This document shows, in pieces, positions 52,883 to 62,506 of a DNA stretch of 64,000 bases (its first letter is position 1; every line of letters begins with the position of its first letter). The position numbers were made by a program, and so were the translations under genes. The stretch spans positions 310,001 to 374,000 of the forward strand of contig CAVYZK010000007.1 of NCBI GenBank assembly GCA_963772935.1, read 5' to 3'. The DNA comes from JANNNF01 sp963772935. Lineage in GTDB: Bacteria > Pseudomonadota > Alphaproteobacteria > Rhodobacterales > Rhodobacteraceae. Under the pieces are notes generated by a model. The model did no database searches, was not told where the DNA came from, and saw only the letters and a list, made by a program, of their open reading frames with translations.

Positions 52883-55800
52883 ATGACGACCTATGATGAA
52901 GCCTGGGTACGCGCCGAAGAAACCAAGCGCGCTTGGATGGATGCCAATGGCCTCTACAAGACCGAGGATGAACATTCGTCTTGCGGCGTGGGTCTGGTGG
53001 TGGCGATTTCGGGCAAGCCAAGCCGCAAGGTTGTGGAAAGCGGCATCAACGCGCTGAAGGCGATCTGGCACCGGGGTGCTGTCGATGCCGATGGCAAGAC
53101 GGGCGATGGCGCGGGCATCCATGTGCAGATACCCGTCAAGTTCTTCTACGATCAGGTCCGTCGCACGGGGCACGAACCCGATACCACCAAGCTGATTGCC
53201 GTGGGGCAGGTGTTCCTGCCGCGCACCGATTTTGGCGCGCAGGAACGCTGCCGGACCATCGTGGAATCCGAAGTGCTGCGGATGGGCCATTACATCTATG
53301 GCTGGCGGCATGTGCCGGTGGATACGTCGGTCTTGGGCGAAAAGGCCAACGCGACCCGGCCCGAGATTGAGCAAATTCTGATCCGCAACGAAAAGGGCAT
53401 CGACGCCGAAGCGTTCGAGCGGGAACTTTACATCATCCGCCGCCGGATCGAGAAAGCCGCTTTGGCAGCCCAAATTCAGGGCTCTATCTGTGCAGCCTGT
53501 CGTGCCGCAGCATCATCTACAAAGGCATGATGCTGGCCGAACAGGTGGCGGTGTTCTACCCCGACCTGATGGATGACCGCTTCGAGTCCGCCTTCGCGAT
53601 CTATCACCAGCGGTATTCGCACCAACACCTTCCCGCAATGGTGGCTGGCCCAACCCTTCCGCATGCTGGCCCACAACGGCGAGATCAACACGTTGAAAGG
53701 CAACGTGAACTGGATGCGCAGCCATGAAATTCGCATGGCATCCAACAACTTTGGCGAGGCGGCTGAGGATATCAAGCCGATCATCCCGTCAGGGACCAGC
53801 GACTCGGGCGCGCTGGACGCCGTGTTTGAGGTGTTGGTGCGGTCTGGCCGCACCGCCCCCATGGCGAAAACCATGCTGGTGCCCGAGGCTTGGTCCAAGG
53901 CCACCACCGATATGCCCAAGGCCTGGGCCGACATGTACGCCTATTGCAACGCGGTGATGGAACCCTGGGATGGCCCAGCCGCCCTTGGCGATGACTGATG
54001 GCCGTTGGGTTTGCGGCGGGCTTGGATCGCAACGGCCTGCGCCCCATGCGCTATGTGGTGACGGGCGACGGGATGCTGATTGCGGGGTCCGAGGCGGGCA
54101 TGGTGCCGGTCGATGAAACCACGATCCGCGAAAAGGGAGCACTTGGTCCGGGGCAGATGATTGCCGTCGATATGGCCGAAGGCAAGCTGTACCACGACAC
54201 CGCGATGAAGGACCGTCTGGCCGGATCGCAGCCTTACGGCGAGTGGATCGAGAAGGTCGTCGATCTGAACACCCTGCTGCGCGACGTGCCGGAAACCGCG
54301 CAATTCAGCGGGGCCGATCTGCGCCGCCGCCAGATTGCGGCGGGCTATACGGTTGAGGAGTTGGAACAGGTTCTGGCCCCGATGGCCGAGGACGGCAAGG
54401 AAATGATCGCCTCGATGGGCGATGATACCCCGGCTGCGGTGCTGTCGAGCGTTTATCGCCCGCTGTCGCATTTCTTCCGGCAGAACTTCAGTCAGGTGAC
54501 CAACCCGCCGATTGACTCACTCCGCGAAGGCCGGGTGATGAGCCTGAAGACCCGCTTTGGCAACCTGCGCAACGTGCTGGACGAAAACTCCAGCCAGACG
54601 GAAATTCTTGTGCTGGAAAGCCCGTTCATCGCCAACGCGGAATTTGCGGTGATGGTGGAAAAGTTTGGCGCACAGGTCGCCTTCATCGACTGCACCTTCC
54701 CGGTCGCGTCCAGCCTTGATGACCTGCGTGTGGGCTTGGAACGCATCCGCGCCGAGGCCGAGGATGCCGTGCGGTCGGGTGCCGGGCAGTTGGTGCTGAC
54801 GGACGAACATCAGGGGCCGGACCGGGTGCCGATGCCAATGATCCTTGCGACAAGTGCTGTTCATTCGTGGCTGACCCGCAAGGGCCTGCGCACCTTCTGT
54901 TCGGTCAACGTCCGGTCTGCGGAATGTATCGACCCCCACTATTTCGCGGTGCTGATCGGGTGTGGGGCCACTACGGTGAACGCATACCTTGCGCAGGATT
55001 CCATTGCCGACCGGATCGGCCGTGGCCTGATCGACGGCAACCTGACCGACGCCACCCGCCGCTACCGCGACGCGATTGATGCGGGCTTGCTGAAGATCAT
55101 GTCGAAGATGGGGATTTCGGTCGTCTCGTCTTATCGCGGCGGTCTGAACTTTGAGGCCGTGGGTCTGTCGCGCGCCATGGTGGCTGAATATTTCCCGGGC
55201 ATGCAATCGCGCATTTCTGGCATCGGTCTGACCGGGATCGAACAAAAGCTGGAGGAAGTTCACGCCAAAGGCTGGCGTGGCGGGGCCGATGTGCTGCCGA
55301 TTGGCGGCTTTTACAAGGCGCGCCGGTCCGGCGAAAAGCACGCGTGGGAAGCGCAGACGATGCACATGCTGCAATCGGCCTGTGACCGTGCCAGCTATGA
55401 TATCTGGAAGCAGTATTCGGCGGCCATGCGTGCCAACCCGCCGATCCACATCCGGGATTTGCTGGATATCAAGGCTTTGGGGAAACCCGTACCGATTGAG
55501 GAAGTGGAAAGCATCACCTCGATCCGCAAACGGTTTGTGACGCCGGGCATGTCCTTGGGCGCGCTTGGGCCAGAGGCGCACAAGACGCTGAACGTGGCGA
55601 TGAACCGGATTGGCGCGAAGTCAGACTCGGGCGAAGGCGGCGAAGACCCCGCGCATTTCCTGCCCGAGGCAAACGGCGACAACCCGTCTGCCAAGATCAA
55701 GCAGGTGGCATCGGGGCGCTTTGGCGTGACGGCGGAATATCTGAACGCCTGTGAGGAGCTGGAAATCAAGGTCGCCCAAGGGGCCAAGCCCGGCGAAGGC

Positions 55801-57423
55801 GGGCAGTTGCCGGGGATGAAAGTCACCGCCCTGATCGCGCGTCTGCGCCATTCGACGCCGGGGGTGACGCTGATTTCGCCCCCGCCGCACCACGATATCT
55901 ATTCCATCGAAGACCTTGCGCAGTTGATCTATGACCTGAAGCAGATCAACCCGCGCGCCAAGGTGACGGTCAAGCTGGTGTCGCAATCCGGGGTGGGGAC
56001 CATCGCGGCGGGTGTCGCCAAGGCCAAGGCGGATATCATCCTCATCTCCGGCCACAACGGCGGCACCGGGGCATCGCCCGGCACGTCGATCAAATACGCC
56101 GGTTTGCCGTGGGAAATGGGCCTGACCGAGGCGCATCAGGTTCTGTCGATGAACAACCTGCGCGAACGGGTGACCCTGCGCACCGATGGCGGCCTTCGCA
56201 CCGGGCGTGACGTGGTGATGGCGGCCATGCTCGGGGCCGAGGAATACGGCATCGGCACCGCCGCGTTGATCGCCATGGGCTGCATCATGGTGCGCCAGTG
56301 CCAGAGCAACACCTGCCCGGTGGGCGTATGTACGCAAAACCCCGACCTGCGCGCCAAGTTCACCGGGTCGGCGGATAAGGTGGTGAACCTGATCACCTTC
56401 TACGCGCAGGAAGTGCGGGAATTGCTGGCATCCATCGGGGCGCGGTCGATGGACGAAATCATCGGGCGGGCCGACCTGCTGACTCAAGTGTCGCGTGGAG
56501 CGGCGCATCTGGATGATCTGGACCTGAACCCGCTGCTGATCACGGTCGATGCCAGCCACAAGATCACTTATGATCGGTCCAAACCCCGCAACGCGGTGCC
56601 CGATACGCTGGATGCCGAGATCATCCGCGACGGCGCGCGGTTCTTTGAAGACGGCGAAAAGATGCAACTGTCCTATGCGGTGCGCAACACGCTGCGCACC
56701 ATCGGGACGCGGGCCAGCAGCCATATCGTCAAGAAGTTCGGGATGCGGAACAGTTTGCAGCCCGACCACCTGACGGTGAAACTGTCGGGGTCCTGCGGGC
56801 AGTCGCTTGGGGCCTTCGCGGTGCGCGGTTTGAAGCTGGAGGTGATGGGCGACGCGAACGACTATGTCGGCAAGGGTCTGTCGGGGGCGACAATCGTGGT
56901 GCGCCCGCAGATGTCTTCACCGCTGCGGCCCGAGGAAAACACCATCATCGGCAATACGGTGCTGTATGGCGCGACGGATGGTTTTCTGTTCGCCTCTGGT
57001 CGGGCGGGGGAACGGTTTGGCGTGCGCAACTCTGGCGCGTCGGTGGTGGTCGAAGGCTGCGGGTCGAACGGCTGTGAATACATGACCGGCGGCGTGGCGG
57101 TCATTCTGGGCCGCATCGGGGCGAACTTCGGCGCAGGCATGACCGGGGGGATGGCCTATATCTATGATCCATCCGGCGTGGCCGAGGATTTCATCAACCT
57201 TGAAAGCCTCGTGACCTGCGGCCTTGGCCATGCCCATTGGGAGGCCCAGTTGCGCGGGCTGATCGAGCGGCATGTGGCGGAAACAGACTCGAAGATCGGT
57301 GAGCGGATCTTGTCGAACTGGGCGGCCGAGCGGGTGAATTTCCTGCAAGTCTGCCCGAAGGAAATGCTGGTCCACTTGCCACAGCCGCTGACCGACGAGG
57401 CGGCGAAAGTGCCCGCCGAGTAA
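52883..57423 (+). CDS. gltB: Glutamate synthase large (alpha) subunit, frameshifted four times
   Basis: A 1512-residue subunit after correction; makes glutamate from glutamine and 2-oxoglutarate. The N-terminal Ntn amidotransferase follows a propeptide of about 33 residues ending before CGVGLVVAISG, where the cysteine becomes the nucleophile. The central and FMN domains and the 3Fe-4S site CIMVRQCQSNTCPVGVC are intact, as is the GXGXG beta-helix at the end. Four indels lie in the first 1.2 kb: -1 at about 53483 (FYLCSLSC), +1 at 53620 (YSTNTFPQWW), +1 at 53985-53986 (CTTGGCG for CTGGCG) and +1 at 54014-54019 (LDRNGLRPMRY). The net two extra bases leave 1513 codons exactly. Confidence 0.92.
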
Positions 57424-57426
57424 CGC

Positions 57427-57453
57427 AAAAGGCCCCCGTTTCGGGGGCCTTTT
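57427..57453. terminator. Bidirectional terminator between gltB and parE
   Basis: AAAAGGCCCCC (57427-57437) and GGGGGCCTTTT (57443-57453) pair perfectly around a 5-base loop, with T-runs on both strands. It ends the gltD-gltB operon and the convergent parDE operon. Confidence 0.92.
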
Positions 57454-57761
57454 CATTCGCGCAAGGTTGGCGGAATGTCGCGGGCGGAATGGAGGATGCG
57501 CGTAACCGCAATTGTGTTGGTGTCAACTATATAGAAAACCAGATAAGGAAAATCCCGCATTGGCCACATCCGCAGCGTTGAAAAGCCGGAAACAGCGCCA
57601 AAACGGGTTGAGCCTGCTTCCGGGTTGTCTGCGATCAACTTAAGAACATCGGTCAGTCGGTTCTGAAATGCCATGGCAACAGCACGACCGGCACCATCTT
57701 TGTAAAACTTGGCAATCTCGCGTGCGTCAATACGCGCCGTTGGGCGCAACATGACGCGCAT
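57453..57761 (-). CDS. parE: ParE/RelE family toxin
   Basis: A 102-residue toxin of the RelE/ParE superfamily. The family pattern is seen in LRPTARIDAREIAKFYKDGAG, LKLIADNPEAGSTRFG, LRMWPMRDFPYLVFYIVD and AVTRILHSARDIPPTL. ParE-type members inhibit DNA gyrase; RelE members cleave mRNA. The paired ParD-like antitoxin points to ParE. The ATG overlaps the antitoxin stop (TGATG), the usual coupling. The stop abuts the terminator shared with gltB. Confidence 0.88.
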   Translation of the reverse strand: MRVMLRPTARIDAREIAKFYKDGAGRAVAMAFQNRLTDVLKLIADNPEAGSTRFGAVSGFSTLRMWPMRDFPYLVFYIVDTNTIAVTRILHSARDIPPTLRE

Positions 57762-57985
57762 CAGCTTTCGATCATCGCGCGCAGTTCGGCCATCACCTCA
57801 TCCACAGGTCGCCCCTCGCCCGAATCGATCCCCTCTTGAATCATCGCACGGAAGGTTTCGATGTCCTTCTGATGCCGGATCAGGTCGCGGATGTATTCGC
57901 TGGAGGACATGTATCCGCGGGCGCGAACCTGTTCGTCAACGAACGCTTTCATATCATCGGGGAGGGAGATGTTCATGGTGCTCAT
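57761..57985 (-). CDS. parD: ParD family antitoxin
   Basis: A 74-residue ribbon-helix-helix antitoxin. MNISLPDDMKAFVDEQVRA is the DNA-binding ribbon and first helix, GYMSSSEYIRDLIRHQ the second helix, and the C-terminal tail (SGEGRPVDEVMAELRAM) would wrap the toxin. The ATG at 57985 or 57976 could serve; the first is kept because the promoter lies just upstream. It precedes parE with overlap and should repress its own promoter through the palindrome at 58002-58030. Confidence 0.88.
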   Translation of the reverse strand: MSTMNISLPDDMKAFVDEQVRARGYMSSSEYIRDLIRHQKDIETFRAMIQEGIDSGEGRPVDEVMAELRAMIES

Positions 57986-57991
57986 TCTTTG

Positions 57992-58030
57992 ACTATAGAC
58001 GGATGGCAAGAGTTGGCAAGAATTGCCATC
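57992..58030 (-). promoter_or_regulatory. parDE promoter with overlapping operator
   Basis: On the minus strand TTGCCA (58019-58014) and TATAGT (57997-57992) are spaced 16 bases apart, a good -35/-10 pair ending seven bases before the parD ATG. The -35 lies inside the palindrome GATGGCAA (58002-58009) / TTGCCATC (58023-58030), which has a further TTGGCAAGA half-site at 58013-58021. This is the layout of a self-repressed toxin-antitoxin promoter, and the transcript would be nearly leaderless. Confidence 0.6.
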
Positions 58031-58111
58031 GACGGCGGCCCTAAAATTCGTCCCTCAAAGCGCTTTGGTTGTGGTATGACAATGCAGCCACCCGTTCAGG
58101 AGACTCACGCC

Positions 58112-58648
58112 ATGTCAGACCTGCTGATTCTTGCCTTTCCCGATGAGGCCACGGCCTTTGCCCTGCGCGGCGAATTGGTAACGCTGCAAAAGGAATATCT
58201 GATTGAAATGGAGGATGTGGTGGTGGTCACCAAATCCACCGATGGTGCTGTGCAACTGCATCAGGCGATCAACCTGACCGCAAATGGAGCGATTGGCGGC
58301 GGGTTCTGGGGGGCGTTGGTGGGGCTGTTGTTCCTGAACCCGCTGGTCGGGGCTGCGGTCGGCGCGGGGGCCGGGGCCTTGGCCGGTCGTGCGGCGGATA
58401 TTGGCATTGATGATGAGTTTCTGCGCAACGTGGGGGCCTCGCTCGACAAAGGCGGGTCGGCGCTCTGCGTGCTGGTGCGCAAGATGACGGCGGATAAAGT
58501 GCTGGCCCGGCTGGAGGCGTTTCGCGCGACCGGGCGGGTCATCCAAACCTCGCTGGACGGCGCGGCAGAGGCGCGGCTGAAGGCGTTTCTGGAACGCAGC
58601 ACTCCACTGGCCGCAACCGCCGATCAACTGGGCGGCGGACGGGCTTAG
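58112..58648 (+). CDS. DUF1269 family membrane protein
   Basis: A 178-residue protein. The N-terminal domain (MSDLLILAFPDEATAFALRGEL) and the central glycine/alanine-rich hydrophobic segment (GAIGGGFWGALVGLLFLNPLVGAAVGAGAGALAG, about residues 56-90) are hallmarks of DUF1269. The segment may insert in the membrane as a helical hairpin. The start at 58112 has a CAGGAG ribosome binding site. The family is common in alphaproteobacteria and has no known function. It stands between the divergent parDE pair and mtgA. Confidence 0.88.
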   Translation: MSDLLILAFPDEATAFALRGELVTLQKEYLIEMEDVVVVTKSTDGAVQLHQAINLTANGAIGGGFWGALVGLLFLNPLVGAAVGAGAGALAGRAADIGIDDEFLRNVGASLDKGGSALCVLVRKMTADKVLARLEAFRATGRVIQTSLDGAAEARLKAFLERSTPLAATADQLGGGRA

Positions 58649-58687
58649 GCTTGACGACGGCCCGGGGCGGCGGTCTAAGGCAAAGTC

Positions 58688-59437
58688 ATGACGGATACCG
58701 ACCCCGCCCCCCCCAAGCCACGCAAGCCGCGCAGCCCCAAGGTTGCCGAACTCGCAGTGGCCCCCCCCAAACGCCGGGGCGTTCTGTGGTGGGCAGGGCG
58801 CATCGTCGGCGGCATTTTTGCGACATTCGCCGTGCTGATCCTTTTGTTTTCCTTCCTGCCGCCCCCGATCAACATCTATCAGTTGCAGGAAAGCTGGCGC
58901 TTGGGCGGCATCGAAAAGGATTGGGTCAGCTGGGATGAGATTGCCCCCGTGATGGGCCGGTCTGTCGTGGCTGGTGAGGATGCCAATTTCTGCAATCATT
59001 GGGGATTTGACATGGTGGCCATCCGCGCGGCCATTGATCAGGGCGGCAATCGCGGTGCGTCAACCTTGACGCAGCAGGTGGTGAAAAACACCTTCCTGTG
59101 GCACGGGCGCAGCTATGTTCGCAAAGCACTGGAGGCCATGCTGACCCCCGTGGTGGAACTGATCTGGTCGAAACAGCGCATCCTTGAAGTGTACCTGAAC
59201 GTCGCCGAATTTGGCACGGGCGTCTTTGGGGTGCAGGCGGCGGCGCAGCACCATTTTGGCGTCGATGCCCGCGATCTGACCCCCACCCAAGCCGCACGCT
59301 TGGCCGCCGTCTTGCCCGACCCGCAGAACCGCAGCGCATCGGACCCGTCCAGCTTTGTGCGCAAGCGGACCCGCGCCATCATGTCAGGCGCCGAAACCAT
59401 CGCGGCAGACGGGCGATCCGCCTGTTTTGACGGCTGA
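58688..59437 (+). CDS. mtgA: Monofunctional biosynthetic peptidoglycan transglycosylase
   Basis: A 249-residue GT51 enzyme that polymerises lipid II into glycan strands. One N-terminal membrane helix (about 34-58) follows a proline/lysine-rich cytoplasmic tail. The catalytic motifs are all present: AGEDANFCNHWGFD with the catalytic glutamate, GASTLTQQVVKNTFL, RKALEAMLTPVVELIWSKQRILEVYLN, and AAAQHHFG. Length and order fit MtgA, not a bifunctional penicillin-binding protein. Confidence 0.94.
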   Translation: MTDTDPAPPKPRKPRSPKVAELAVAPPKRRGVLWWAGRIVGGIFATFAVLILLFSFLPPPINIYQLQESWRLGGIEKDWVSWDEIAPVMGRSVVAGEDANFCNHWGFDMVAIRAAIDQGGNRGASTLTQQVVKNTFLWHGRSYVRKALEAMLTPVVELIWSKQRILEVYLNVAEFGTGVFGVQAAAQHHFGVDARDLTPTQAARLAAVLPDPQNRSASDPSSFVRKRTRAIMSGAETIAADGRSACFDG

Positions 59438-59506
59438 CCCCGGGCGGGGGATTGAATTTCCAACGCTGGCGCGGCAATGAAGGGGGAACCCATAGGTGCC
59501 TTTTCC

Positions 59507-60172
59507 ATGAACCGACTTTACCACATCCCCCTCTCGCCGTTCTGCCGCAAGGTGCGTCTGACGCTGGCCGAAAAGAAGATCGAGGTGGAACTGGTCGAAG
59601 AACGCTATTGGGATCCCTCGCCCGAGTTTCTGCGCCGCAATCCTGCCGGCAAAGTGCCTGTCCTGCGGATGGACAATAAGCTGTTGAGCGAAAGTCAGGC
59701 GATCTGCGAGTATCTGGAGGAAGCCTATCCGCAACCCCCGCTGATGCCCCGCGATGCCGATGGCCGTTACGAGGTACGCCGGGTCTGCGCGTGGTTTGAC
59801 GACAAGTTTCAGAACGAGGTCACGTCCAAACTGCTGTACGAACGGGTGAACAAGAAAATCACCGGCGCGGGTTATCCCGACAGCAAGAATGTGAAATCGG
59901 GGGCATCCCGGATCAAGTATCACCTTGATTACATGGCCTGGCTGCTGGATCAGCGCCGCTGGCTGGCGGGCGATGTGATGACGCTTGCCGACATCACGGC
60001 GGCGGCGCATTTGTCCTGCCTTGATTATATCAGCGACGTGGACTGGCACCGCCATGCGGTGGTCAAGGATTGGTACGCCAAGATCAAATCGCGGCCCAGC
60101 TTCCGACCCTTGCTGGCGGATCAGGTTTCGGGCTTTCCGCCGCCTGCGCATTATGCCGACCTGGATTTCTGA
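59507..60172 (+). CDS. Glutathione S-transferase family protein
   Basis: A 221-residue GST. The thioredoxin-like N-terminal domain contains LYHIPLSPFCRKVRLTLAEK, NPAGKVPVLRMD and the SESQAICEYLEE glutathione-binding motif; the helical C-terminal domain has the LADITAAAHLSCLDYI motif. The catalytic position in SPFC suggests a serine or cysteine type enzyme. The start at 59507 is the family start; the ATG at 59477 is possible but adds an atypical tail. Substrate is unknown. Confidence 0.88.
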   Translation: MNRLYHIPLSPFCRKVRLTLAEKKIEVELVEERYWDPSPEFLRRNPAGKVPVLRMDNKLLSESQAICEYLEEAYPQPPLMPRDADGRYEVRRVCAWFDDKFQNEVTSKLLYERVNKKITGAGYPDSKNVKSGASRIKYHLDYMAWLLDQRRWLAGDVMTLADITAAAHLSCLDYISDVDWHRHAVVKDWYAKIKSRPSFRPLLADQVSGFPPPAHYADLDF

Positions 60173-60201
60173 TCCTGACAAGGCCGGGGGCCAGCCCCCC
60201 A

Positions 60202-60238
60202 GCCATCGGTTACTCGGACCGATGGCGTAACCGATGGC
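60202..60238. repeat. Perfect 12-bp inverted repeat before queG
   Basis: GCCATCGGTTAC (60202-60213) and GTAACCGATGGC (60227-60238) pair perfectly, and the 13-base loop carries a third CCGATGGC copy. It lies between the GST stop and the queG start and includes the alternative queG ATG at 60234. No T-run follows on the plus strand. It may be a repeat element or a regulatory hairpin. Confidence 0.6.
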
Positions 60239-60260
60239 TACCCGGGATAGTTTAGCCAGT

Positions 60261-61274
60261 ATGAAAGAGCAGGTTCGCGCCAGAGCGGTCATGGAGGGTT
60301 TCTCTGCCATGGGTGTTTGCGCACCCGATGCCGCACCCGATACTGCGGGCCGATTGGCGGCGTTTCTGGACGCCGGGCATCATGGCCAGATGGGCTGGAT
60401 GGCCGAGCGGGCGCATTGGCGCGGCGATGCGGCGGCGCTGTGGCCTGAGGCAAAGTCGGTGATCATGCTGGCCGAGGTATACACGCCGGATACCGATCCG
60501 CTGGCTGTGCTGGCACAGCGCGACCGGGGGGCGGTTTCAGTCTATGCGCAGGGTCGCGATTATCACGATCTGGTCAAGCGCCGCCTGAAACGGCTGGGCC
60601 GCTGGATGGTGGAGGCCACGGGGGCCGAGATCAAGGTGTTCGTCGATACCGCCCCGGTAATGGAAAAACCGCTGGCGCAGGCGGCGGGGTTGGGGTGGCA
60701 GGGCAAGCATACCAACCTGTTGAGCCGGGACTTGGGCAACTGGTTCTTTCTGGGCGCGATCTTCACCACGCTGGACCTGCCGAAGGATGCGCCCGAGGTC
60801 AGCCATTGCGGCAGTTGCACCGCCTGTCTGGATATCTGCCCGACCAAGGCGTTTCCCGCGCCCTATAAACTGGATGCGCGGCGCTGCATTTCCTATCTGA
60901 CCATCGAACATCACGGCCCGGTGGACCCCGACCTGCGCGCCCTGATGGGCAACCGGATTTACGGCTGCGATGATTGTCTGGCCGTCTGCCCGTGGAACAA
61001 GTTTGCCCAAGCCGCCACCGAGATTGGCTATCAACCGCGCGTAGGTGCGCCGGAACTTGCAGAACTGGCGGGCCTTGATGATGCGGGATTCCGCGCACGG
61101 TTTGCGGGCAGCCCGATCAAGCGCATCGGCCGCAACCGCTTTGTGCGCAACGTGCTGTATGCGATTGGCAATTCCGGAATGCCGGAGTTGCGGGCGGCGG
61201 CTATGGCTTTGGTCGGCGACAGCGACGCCACGGTGGCGGATGCCGCCCAATGGGCGGTTGGGCGGCTGACATAG
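60261..61274 (+). CDS. queG: Epoxyqueuosine reductase
   Basis: A 337-residue cobalamin-dependent iron-sulphur enzyme that reduces epoxyqueuosine to queuosine in tRNA. Two 4Fe-4S motifs are clear: CGSCTACLDICPTKAF near residue 190 and CDDCLAVCPWN near 240. GWQGKHTNLLSRDLGNWFFLG and ARRCISYLTIEHHG are family signatures, and a HEAT-like tail follows. The ATG at 60261 is preferred over 60234 because the latter lies inside a perfect hairpin. Confidence 0.92.
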   Translation: MKEQVRARAVMEGFSAMGVCAPDAAPDTAGRLAAFLDAGHHGQMGWMAERAHWRGDAAALWPEAKSVIMLAEVYTPDTDPLAVLAQRDRGAVSVYAQGRDYHDLVKRRLKRLGRWMVEATGAEIKVFVDTAPVMEKPLAQAAGLGWQGKHTNLLSRDLGNWFFLGAIFTTLDLPKDAPEVSHCGSCTACLDICPTKAFPAPYKLDARRCISYLTIEHHGPVDPDLRALMGNRIYGCDDCLAVCPWNKFAQAATEIGYQPRVGAPELAELAGLDDAGFRARFAGSPIKRIGRNRFVRNVLYAIGNSGMPELRAAAMALVGDSDATVADAAQWAVGRLT

Positions 61275-61353
61275 GCCGACCCGTGCCACGACCCTAGGTT
61301 CCGGGCGCGATTCGCAGTAGTCTGGTGCCCTGACACCCAAGGAGGGATCGGCC

Positions 61354-61521
61354 ATGACACGTCACATTGCAGACCACCGTGCGGCCTCAAACGGCGGGCG
61401 GGTGAAGCATTTCCTGCGCCTTGCCCGTGCAGAACGGGGGCCGTGGCACCGGCCCCATGCCAAACCCGGATCGTCGCGGCTGGTGCATTTCCTGCGCATC
61501 GCGCGGGGCAAGCTGGCCTAA
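61354..61521 (+). CDS. 55-residue basic small protein with an internal repeat
   Basis: An ORF of 56 codons preceded by a near-perfect ribosome binding site (AAGGAGGG, eight bases before the ATG at 61354). The protein is very basic (many R, H and K) and carries two similar segments, VKHFLRLARAERG and LVHFLRIARGKLA, joined by a proline/histidine-rich linker. No membrane segment is visible. I do not recognise a family. It ends overlapping the convergent lpxK stop by three bases. The strong ribosome binding site and repeat make it a credible gene. Confidence 0.6.
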   Translation: MTRHIADHRAASNGGRVKHFLRLARAERGPWHRPHAKPGSSRLVHFLRIARGKLA

Positions 61522-62506
61522 AGGCCAAGCCGGGCCAAAGCCGCGTCCAAGGGCGACCAGTCGGCAAGCTCCAGCCGCACCACGAAGGTCAGCACCTTGG
61601 CGCGAAACGCCGGGGGCAGGCGGGCGGCGTCTTTTTCGGTCGTGACCAATTGGGCACGCAGGGTTTTTGCATCCATCTCCAGCCGGGCAAGCAGGGCGCT
61701 GGACAAGGGCTGATGATCGGCGAGGGCGACAGTGCGCACCACATCGGCCCCGGCGGCGCGCAGGGTGGTGAAAAACTTGTCGGGGTGGCCGATGCCTGCA
61801 AAGGCCAGCGCGCGGGTGTCGGTCCAGTCCATGCCCATTTGCAGCGGCTGTAGCGCCCCGGTCAGATGCGGCAGGTTAATCGCATGACCCCACTGGGCGG
61901 CAAACCTGGCCTGCGCCGGGGCATCCCCGATCGACAGCAGCAGGTCGGCGCGCGCCAGGCCCGTCGCCACCGGTTCGCGCAAGGGGCCTGCGGGCAGGCA
62001 GCGCCCGTTGCCAAAGCCACGGTGCGGCATCGACGACGATCAAGGAGAGGGACTTGGTGACGGCGGGGTTCTGAAACCCGTCATCCAGCACGATGACCTG
62101 TGCGCCAGCAGCCTCCGCCGCTTGCACCCCGGCAGCGCGGTCGCGGGCAATCCATGTGGGGGCAAAGGCGGACAGCAGCAGGGGTTCATCGCCCACCTGC
62201 GCGGCGGTATGGGCGGCAGTCACCTGGACCGGGCCGGGCAGGGTGCCGCCATAGCCACGAGAGACGACATGCGCCGCGATGCCCCGCGCCGCCAGCCGCG
62301 TCAGCAATGCAATGGCGGTCGGGGTCTTACCGGTGCCGCCTGCGTTCAGGTTGCCGATGCAGATCACCGGAACGCTGGCCGTATACCCCGCCGCACGCAG
62401 ACGGCGCGCAGTGGCCGCACCATAAACCCACCCCACTGGTGCCAGCAGGCGAGCGGCAGGGGCGGGGCGGTCGGGCGGGCTGAACCAGAAATCCGGGCGC
62501 GCGCAT
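61518..62506 (-). CDS. lpxK: Tetraacyldisaccharide 4'-kinase, frameshifted
   Basis: A 328-residue lipid A kinase after correction; phosphorylates the 4' position of the disaccharide at the inner membrane. Motifs: PVICIGNLNAGGTGKTPTAIALL with the Walker A loop, HVVSRGYGG, VGDEPLLLS and VIVLDDGFQNP. Two one-base insertions break it: at 62495-62497 (MRAP then DFWFSPPDRP) and at 62031-62032 (IVVDAA then RGFGNGRCLPAGPLREP). Removing both gives exactly 329 codons. Its ATG at 62506 overlaps the stop of waaA (TGATG). Confidence 0.88.

Noticed and set aside
4970..54020. Programmed ribosomal frameshifting as the cause of the split genes
   Set aside because: The shifts occur at many unrelated sequences in housekeeping genes, without shared downstream structures, and families such as GltB, GltD and LpxK are not known to use frameshifting. 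Kept only as a remote option.
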